From JBBSMX01 sp038232935 (GTDB lineage: Bacteria > Bacteroidota > Rhodothermia > Rhodothermales > JANQRZ01): 33,577 nt of DNA. Shown here piece after piece: positions 28,969 to 33,577 of the stretch. The DNA lies in contig JBBSMX010000031.1 of NCBI GenBank assembly GCA_038232935.1, positions 1 through 33,577 of the forward strand, written 5' to 3'. The first letter of the stretch is position 1. Every line of letters begins with the position of its first letter. Position numbers and translations under genes: made by a program. The notes beneath the pieces were generated by a model, which worked only from the letters and a program-made list of their open reading frames with translations, made no database searches and was not told where the DNA came from.

Positions 28969-29820
28969 TCACCGGTTCTGCTTGTCCTGTGCCTGCCGAC
29001 GGCGCTTGGCCCGCACGCGCGCGTCGCGATCCGTCTCGTCGGCCTGATCGGTCAGTGGCACCTCGTCGGAGTCGTATTCGCCGTACCAGCACGAAAGGGC
29101 GAGGGCGAGGGCGAGGTCCCGGTGCTCGCCGAGATCGACGGGGCCGGCATTGCGGTCGTCTTCGAGGCCGTGACGGCGCGTCGGGACCGTGAGGGCTTCG
29201 TCGATGGTCGCCGTGCGGTCCTGCGCGTCGCCGCCGATCTTGGCGGTCGAGAGCGGCGCGGCAGAGCCGGAGAGCTCGGGCACGGCGGGCTTCGGGCCGT
29301 CTTCGGGGATCGTGTCGGTCGGGATGCCGGTCGTCTCTTCGCGAGCGAGGGCCGCCATCTGCGGCGAAGCCTCGTCGGCCCCGGCGTCGTCGCTCATCGC
29401 ACCGTACAGCGCCGCGAGCACAGCGGACAGTTCGTCCTGCTCGTTCGGCATCTCGACGGTGCGGTGACGGTAGACGGCCTCGAACGTGTCCACGAGCGTC
29501 TGCTCGGTCACGCGCAGCGTGTCGTCCCCGCCGCTGCCGCCGACCTGCACGGGGACCGCGCTTAGGCCTGCTTTGCTGAAGCGGTCGGCCACCTTCTGCC
29601 CGCCCATCACGACGACCGTGACGTGCCCGGTGTACTGTTCCTCATCGGCGAGGAGGTCTTGAATGGTCTCTACCGGATCGTTGGCCTCGAAGCGGCCGAG
29701 GTCACGAATGAAATAGCTCGGATCGTCTTCGCCGGGTCGGGTATCCTGCTCGGTGAGCACGTAGGCGACGGGCGTGTTGGACGAGGCAGCGGTGCTGACA
29801 GCACAGATGAATTGCGACAT
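28969..29820 (-). CDS. Terminase-nuclease-like (RNase H fold) protein lacking active-site acids
   Basis: The 283-residue protein resembles the C-terminal nuclease domain of phage large terminases. The first strand AVSTAASSNTPVAYVL (7-22) stands where a GVDLGQ..DxTALxV strand is typical. YFIRDLGRFEANDPVETIQDLL resembles the next segment. VVVMGGQKVADRFSKAGLSA (70-89) corresponds to the family's LVVDATGVGxPVxDxL block. EHRDLALALALSCW (232-245) corresponds to the terminal HDDLxxALALA. The first two Asp are replaced (by Ser and by Met/Gly); only Asp235 of the third site is kept. An acidic linker (141-220) interrupts the domain, and the tail is basic. No ATPase half or phage gene is nearby. The family assignment is inference from sequence pattern; nuclease activity is unlikely. 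Confidence 0.5.
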   Translation of the reverse strand: MSQFICAVSTAASSNTPVAYVLTEQDTRPGEDDPSYFIRDLGRFEANDPVETIQDLLADEEQYTGHVTVVVMGGQKVADRFSKAGLSAVPVQVGGSGGDDTLRVTEQTLVDTFEAVYRHRTVEMPNEQDELSAVLAALYGAMSDDAGADEASPQMAALAREETTGIPTDTIPEDGPKPAVPELSGSAAPLSTAKIGGDAQDRTATIDEALTVPTRRHGLEDDRNAGPVDLGEHRDLALALALSCWYGEYDSDEVPLTDQADETDRDARVRAKRRRQAQDKQNR

Positions 29821-30023
29821 GGATCGTGGGATAAGCGGAGGGAGAAGGGGGAGGTTGTACGGCCCGACGCCTGCATGCTGTTCCGAAATTGACTCCGTAT
29901 CGACTCATTTCGCAGAGGTATCGTGAGTCTCGGCGTTTGTCGGAACGCATCCGGGGGGCGTTCCCGTACCATCACCTGTTCGTTTTCAAGCGCCACCCCC
30001 ACCAGTGCCCACGGGCCTTCGTT

Positions 30024-30626
30024 ATGTCTGACGCTACTCCCTTCAACAAAGAGCCCCTCCCGACTCGCCGGAAGCGCATCCCGCTCGCCCGCGCGTTCCG
30101 AGGGCTACAGCGCCGTATTACCCTCTACCGCACCGTCTCCGTCGCGGCGGTCGTTGCGCTCGTCGCACTCACCGCGTTCACGGTGCTCCAGGCCAACGAG
30201 CAGCCCGAGCCCGTTCCGCTCGGTACAGGCAAAGCGGGCGTCACCGGCGTTACCGCCGCTCCGCCCGCCATCGAGACCCCCGACGCGACGCGCCGGGCGG
30301 AAGCGCGTCCCTCCGCCGCGCCACAGCACCTCGGCAGCGGCGATGCGAGCTACTACGGCGAAGAGCTCGCCGGCAACCCCACCGCCAGCGGCGAGCGCTT
30401 CGACCCGAAGCAGCTCACGGCTGCCCACCGGACGCTCCCCATCGGCAGCCGCGTTCGCGTCACGAACACGCGCACCGGCGACGCCGTCGTCGTCCGCATC
30501 AACGACCGCGGCCCCTTCCACGGGCAGCGCGTCATCGACCTCTCCAAAGAGGCTGCACGGCGGATCAACATGCTCGGCAGAGGGACCGCCCGCGTGAAGC
30601 TCGAACTTCTCCCGCGCAACGTCTAG
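30024..30626 (+). CDS. rlpA: RlpA-like double-psi beta-barrel protein, membrane-anchored
   Basis: The 200-residue protein has a basic cytoplasmic N-terminus, one membrane span (TVSVAAVVALVALTAFTVL, 37-55), a Pro/Thr/Ala-rich linker, and a DPBB domain from about 105 to the end. The domain has DASYYGEELAGNPTASGERFD (107-127, split by usual spacing), LPIGSRVRVTN, VVVRINDRGPFHGQRVIDLS with Asp161, and AARRINMLGRGTARVKLELL. This matches RlpA, a peptidoglycan-binding or lytic-transglycosylase protein of septa. Classical RlpA is a lipoprotein; this one is anchored by a helix and has no SPOR domain. The start at 30024 is preferred to an upstream in-frame ATG because the basic patch and helix begin there. 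Confidence 0.9.
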   Translation: MSDATPFNKEPLPTRRKRIPLARAFRGLQRRITLYRTVSVAAVVALVALTAFTVLQANEQPEPVPLGTGKAGVTGVTAAPPAIETPDATRRAEARPSAAPQHLGSGDASYYGEELAGNPTASGERFDPKQLTAAHRTLPIGSRVRVTNTRTGDAVVVRINDRGPFHGQRVIDLSKEAARRINMLGRGTARVKLELLPRNV

Positions 30627-30805
30627 CGCCGCATTCGGACGCTCACACACGGCCTTTTGCGTAGGCTGTGCCCCCTCTCTCCTCCGGACTCCTCTCCCCC
30701 GGTGCCAAGGGACTTGGACAGGGCCTGCCCCAGACGCCGATCCGGGGTGAGAGGCCTTCGGGACAGCGCAACGAACAGAGTCCCCTCTCGCGTTTCCGCA
30801 CCGCG

Positions 30806-30837
30806 TTTCGGATCAGTGCTTAACAGTGTTATCTTCC
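30806..30837 (+). promoter_or_regulatory. Candidate promoter of the SCP2 gene
   Basis: TTTC (30806-30809) and TATCTTCC (30830-30837) resemble Bacteroidota -33 and -7 elements with 20 bases between. The -7 box resembles that before the DUF2339 gene (TAATTTCC). This implies a leader of about 50 bases containing the hairpin at 30836-30871. Confidence 0.35.
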
Positions 30838-30871
30838 CCACCCCCATCCGTGTGGTGGGGCTCCCCTTTTT
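30836..30871 (+). terminator. Hairpin and T-run in the SCP2 gene leader
   Basis: CCCCACC at 30836-30842 pairs with GGTGGGG at 30854-30860 (11-base loop), followed by CTCCCC and five T (30867-30871). The ATG at 30893 lies 21 bases further. It is a weak terminator or attenuator because the T-run is 6 bases from the stem. Confidence 0.4.
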
Positions 30872-30892
30872 ACCGGCTTATCCAACGCTCCT

Positions 30893-31228
30893 ATGCCCCA
30901 CTACAGCTCCATTGACGAAGTGATCGCGTCCTACCCCCAGCGCTTCAACGCCGAGAAAGCCGAGGGCGTCGACGACATCGTGCAGATGGACCTCAGCGGC
31001 GAAGGCGGCGGGCAGTACACGCTGCACGTCCACGATCAGCAGGTGGACGTCTCGGAAGGCGTCGCCGAGAACCCGACCCTTACCGTTATCGCCCCCGCCG
31101 ACGTCTGGCTCAGCGTCGAGAACGGGGAGACGAACCCGATGATGGCGATGATGTCGGGCAAGGTGAAGCTGAAGGGGTCCGTTCCGTTCGCCACCAAGTT
31201 CATGGGGATGTTCGGCGGGAAAAACTGA
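30893..31228 (+). CDS. SCP2 sterol-binding domain protein
   Basis: The 111-residue protein is a single SCP2 (sterol carrier protein 2-like) domain. It has the N-terminal helix SSIDEVIASYPQRFN, beta strands IVQMDLSGEGGGQYTLHV, the conserved NPTLTVIAPADVWLSVENGE, then NPMMAMMSGKVKLKGSVPFATKF. This order is typical of bacterial stand-alone SCP2 proteins of about this size. They bind hydrophobic ligands in the cytoplasm; the ligand is unknown. No signal peptide is seen. It is transcribed alone and converges with the SDR-like gene at a shared terminator. Confidence 0.93.
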   Translation: MPHYSSIDEVIASYPQRFNAEKAEGVDDIVQMDLSGEGGGQYTLHVHDQQVDVSEGVAENPTLTVIAPADVWLSVENGETNPMMAMMSGKVKLKGSVPFATKFMGMFGGKN

Positions 31229-31256
31229 ACGGCTTCGCTATTCGAGCAGCGACTTT

Positions 31257-31285
31257 GGGGGCGCACGGCTGTGCGTCCCCTTCTG
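31257..31285. terminator. Hairpin terminator between convergent genes
   Basis: GGGGGCGCAC (31257-31266) and GTGCGTCCCC (31271-31280) pair over ten bases with one G-U and a GGCT loop, followed by TTCTGT. It lies between two convergent stops and probably ends both transcripts, more clearly in the plus direction. Confidence 0.7.
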
Positions 31286-31295
31286 TATCCGACCG

Positions 31296-32144
31296 CTACG
31301 GTGCGGGCGTCATCGGGTCTGGATACACCAACGTATAGCCGAGCCGCTCCTTGAGCCGCTGGTTCGAAACGATTTTGTACCCGTCCGCCTCGGTTCCGTC
31401 GAAGGTAGGCGGCTCCAGCCCGTGGGCATCTGCCCAGGCCGGGTAGAGCCGGCGGCGCGTCGGGTGGTGATCGGCGCAGACGTTGAACGTCGCGCCTCGC
31501 GCCTCGCGCTCCAACACGGCTCCGATCGCTCCGATCACGTCGTCGCGGTGGACGAGGTTGACGGGAGCTTCTCCGCCGGGGAGATCGCGCTTGCCAGCGA
31601 AGTAGCGAGCCGGGTGGCGACCGTAGCCGTAGAGCCCGGCCAGCCGAAGCACCGTCGTGTCGAACGCTGTCGCTCCGTAGAACACGCGCTCGGCCGCGAG
31701 CACGGCCGCGCCGTTGCGCCGAAGCGGCACCCCCTCGTGCGCTCCCGCGTCGGATTCCGTCACGACGTCGTCGAGGTCTGGGTAGACGGAGGTAGAGCTC
31801 GTCATCAGCACCCAGTCCGTGCCTGCGGCTTCGGCGGCGTGCCGCACGGCACTCGCCACGGCCGGATAGGCGAGCGGACTGCCCGACGGCGGGACGCAGA
31901 ACACGAGTGCGTCGGCAGCGAAGAAGGTATCGAGGTCGTCTCCCTCTACGGTCTCGCCTCCCTCTACGGTCTCGCCGATCGTGAGGTGATGAGGATGGAT
32001 GCCAGAGGCCGAGAGCAGGTCCCGTCTGTCGGGCGTCGTCGTGCTACCATGAACGGTGTGGCCCTGCTGCGCGAGGGCTTCGGCGAGCGGGAGCCCAAGC
32101 CAGCCGCAGCCCAGCACACTGATTGTTCGGAGCTTCATATCCAT
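31296..32144 (-). CDS. SDR-like (YeeZ-type) NAD-dependent epimerase/dehydratase
   Basis: The 282-residue protein has a Rossmann dinucleotide-binding start, ISVLGCGWLGLPLAEAL (residues 8-24), the GxGxxG variant of the YeeZ branch of extended short-chain dehydrogenases. STSVYPDLD near residue 118 carries the Ser and Tyr-like positions of the SDR centre; ARYFAGKRDLPGG and VNLVHRDDVIGAI are later conserved strands and helix. No membrane segment is present, so it should be cytoplasmic. The substrate is unknown; YeeZ itself is poorly characterised. A 6-residue in-frame duplication (GETVEG twice, 31941-31976) lies in an acidic surface loop. A start at 32138, two codons downstream, is also possible. 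Confidence 0.88.
   Translation of the reverse strand: MDMKLRTISVLGCGWLGLPLAEALAQQGHTVHGSTTTPDRRDLLSASGIHPHHLTIGETVEGGETVEGDDLDTFFAADALVFCVPPSGSPLAYPAVASAVRHAAEAAGTDWVLMTSSTSVYPDLDDVVTESDAGAHEGVPLRRNGAAVLAAERVFYGATAFDTTVLRLAGLYGYGRHPARYFAGKRDLPGGEAPVNLVHRDDVIGAIGAVLEREARGATFNVCADHHPTRRRLYPAWADAHGLEPPTFDGTEADGYKIVSNQRLKERLGYTLVYPDPMTPAP
31941..31976. repeat. Perfect 18-bp tandem duplication inside the SDR gene
   Basis: TCCCTCTACGGTCTCGCC occurs twice head to tail (31941-31958 and 31959-31976), keeping the frame and giving GETVEGGETVEG. It probably arose by replication slippage in a surface loop. It is a potential variable site between strains. Confidence 0.9.
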
Positions 32145-32185
32145 CCCCTATCTTGTCGAGCTAATACAGAAAATACGTAGCGCAT

Positions 32186-32198
32186 GCCGAGAATCGGC
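32186..32198. promoter_or_regulatory. Small hairpin in the EEP gene leader
   Basis: GCCGA-GAA-TCGGC forms a perfect 5-bp hairpin flanked by GCGC on both sides, 38 bases before the ATG at 32236. It may be a leader hairpin. No promoter boxes nearby are convincing. Confidence 0.3.
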
Positions 32199-32235
32199 CA
32201 GCGCTACACAACCTTTCCTCCCGCCCCCCTTTGCC

Positions 32236-33369
32236 ATGAACCGATTGCTCCGCACTTGGCCTACCAGCCTCGCTGCTCTGCTCCTGCTCGTTCTCCTCCC
32301 CATCGCCGGTTGTGACAGCGACAACCCCGAAGGCGTCTCGGCCGACGTAAAGGTGATGAGTTACAACCTCTACCTCGGCGGCGATCTCTTCCCCGTCACG
32401 GCGGCGACCTCTAACGAGGAAGCCATCCAGCGCGTGACGGAGCTCTGGGCCACGATCCAGGCTTCCCGCTTCGACCTCCGCGCCCAAGCCATCGCGGACA
32501 TCATCGAGGCCGAAGGGCCGGACCTCATCGGCCTCCAGGAGGTGTCGCGCTACCGGACCCAGACACCGAGCGACTTCGTCACCGGCACTACGGCACCGAA
32601 TGCGACGACGCCTGCCATCGACTTCCTCGCCCTACTCATGGCCGAGCTCAACACACGCGGCCTCGACTACCGCGTCGTCATCGAGCAGGAGAACGCGGAC
32701 GTGGAGCTGCCGGCTGCGCTCGTACCCGCCCCGATGCTGCCCAGCGATTTCATCGACGTGCGCCTCACCGACCGCGACGTGATCCTTGCCCGTTCCGGGG
32801 TGACGACCTCCAATCCCAACACCCTCACGTTCAATACCCAAGTCTCGATCAGCGTCCCGCCCGGTAACCCCGATCCGCTCGAGTTCACGCGCAGCGCCCA
32901 GTGGGTCGAGGCCACCGTCGACGACGTGACGTTCACCTTCGCCAACACCCACCTCGAAGTTGAGGTCACGCTCCCACCGGAAGCGCCGGGACAACCCCAG
33001 GAAGGCCAGGCGATCGAGCTCATCAATGCGCTCCGTACGGAGCCTGCTCCCGTCGTGCTCGTCGGCGATTTCAACAGCCCGGCCGACGGCTCCGGCACCC
33101 GGAGCTACGGCGTCCTCACAGCGACCTACACGGACGCCGCCGCCGAAGCCGGGGTGACGGGGAACACCTGCTGCCAGGATCCCGACCTTCGCAACGACGA
33201 CTCCGAGCTCGACTCGCGGATCGACCTGATCCTCTACCGGGGCGCTGTCGATGTGACATCCGCCGAGGTCGTCGGCGATGAAGCGGCAGACCGGGTGGAC
33301 GTAAATGGTGCGTTGCTGTGGCCGAGCGATCACGCGGGCGTCGTTGCCACGCTGCAGGTACAGAACTAG
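32236..33369 (+). CDS. Endonuclease/exonuclease/phosphatase (EEP) family lipoprotein
   Basis: The 377-residue protein has a lipoprotein signal ending LLPIAGC (Cys26). The EEP fold carries all main metal and catalytic motifs: VMSYNLYLG (Asn44), DLIGLQEV (Glu102), FANTHLEVE (His239), VLVGDFNSP (Asp278, Asn280), DSRIDLILYRG, and WPSDHAGVV (Asp365, His366). This is the DNase I/Mg-dependent phosphodiesterase superfamily; sphingomyelinase and phosphodiesterase members share this layout. Lipidation places it on the membrane outside the cytoplasm, so a phospholipid, nucleic acid or phosphate ester substrate is plausible, but which one is unknown. The ATG at 32236 begins the signal peptide; the frame is open further upstream. 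Confidence 0.9.
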   Translation: MNRLLRTWPTSLAALLLLVLLPIAGCDSDNPEGVSADVKVMSYNLYLGGDLFPVTAATSNEEAIQRVTELWATIQASRFDLRAQAIADIIEAEGPDLIGLQEVSRYRTQTPSDFVTGTTAPNATTPAIDFLALLMAELNTRGLDYRVVIEQENADVELPAALVPAPMLPSDFIDVRLTDRDVILARSGVTTSNPNTLTFNTQVSISVPPGNPDPLEFTRSAQWVEATVDDVTFTFANTHLEVEVTLPPEAPGQPQEGQAIELINALRTEPAPVVLVGDFNSPADGSGTRSYGVLTATYTDAAAEAGVTGNTCCQDPDLRNDDSELDSRIDLILYRGAVDVTSAEVVGDEAADRVDVNGALLWPSDHAGVVATLQVQN

Positions 33370-33546
33370 CGGTCACCGATTCCTGTCGCGCGAAGCTGAG
33401 AGGCGAATCTTCTTGCCTGCATGAAACTCCGCACTTCTAACTAAACGTCAGTCGCGGGTTGAAGTAGAGAACGGGTTGGCAAGTCGCTGCGTCGTGCGTA
33501 GGGTGGAGTTGACCACTCCCCTCGCACCAGCAACCCCGCCAACCCG

Positions 33547-33577
33547 ATGACCAGCAATGTACTCGACCAGGCCACCC
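33547..33577 (+). CDS. Possible start of a downstream gene (partial)
   Basis: ATG at 33547 opens a frame (MTSNVLDQAT) that runs off the window end. It follows a 177-base gap with no visible gene but with a small hairpin (GGAGT-TGACC-ACTCC near 33511). The product cannot be recognised from ten codons. Confidence 0.35.
   Translation, partial: MTSNVLDQAT

Noticed and set aside
30657..30923. 88-codon plus-strand frame between rlpA and the SCP2 gene
   Set aside because: No domain, mostly Ser/Pro/Arg; it crosses the likely promoter and overlaps the start of the real SCP2 gene.
1..33577. CRISPR arrays, rRNA or tRNA genes, integrases, complete insertion sequences
   Set aside because: No regularly spaced repeats, cloverleaf with conserved T-loop, or transposase/recombinase frames were recognised on reading; a covariance-model search would be needed to exclude small RNAs.

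Overview
This GC-rich (roughly two-thirds G+C by eye), gene-dense chromosomal window most resembles a Bacteroidota/Rhodothermota bacterium of the Rhodothermales type (Salinibacter/Rubricoccaceae-like). The evidence is two large secreted proteins with type IX secretion (Por) C-terminal sorting domains, a TonB receptor followed by a DUF4249 lipoprotein, many lipoproteins, almost no Shine-Dalgarno sequences, and an intein-bearing family B DNA polymerase. The taxonomic placement is inference. No rRNA, tRNA, CRISPR array, integrase or complete IS was recognised. 

Layout. 1-4082: tail of an upstream gene (tentative), SnoaL-like protein, lone TonB-plug lipoprotein (-), cyclophilin, CPBP membrane protease, a broken RNA 2',3'-cyclic phosphodiesterase gene meeting a remnant outer-membrane-protein 3' end, and a GNAT acetyltransferase (-). 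4263-7697: family B DNA polymerase interrupted by a 357-residue intein with LAGLIDADG motifs. 7780-9004: two tandem FAS1 lipoproteins. 9099-12493 (-): TonB-dependent receptor and DUF4249 lipoprotein operon. 12635-15675: a tiny membrane protein and a 904-residue T9SS substrate. 15845-20508: MscS channel translationally coupled (ATGA overlap) to an 1100-residue helical protein with a degenerate P-loop NTPase region. 20678-24601: small membrane protein, lipoprotein (-), PA-domain T9SS substrate (-), M28 peptidase (-). 24721-28899: DUF2339 plus DUF3999 pair. 28969-29820 (-): a protein resembling the phage terminase nuclease domain but lacking active-site acids. 30024-33369: RlpA-like protein, SCP2 domain protein, SDR-like protein (-) and an EEP-family lipoprotein. 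A last gene seems to begin at 33547. 

Most genes form short transcription units of one or two, dominated by envelope functions (export, lipoproteins, channels, cell-wall-associated proteins). The likeliest unusual system is the MscS/NTPase-like pair. Other points of interest are the intein ending in Gln, the terminase-nuclease-like protein, a repeat placed exactly at three stop codons, and three terminator-like hairpins lying just upstream of start codons.
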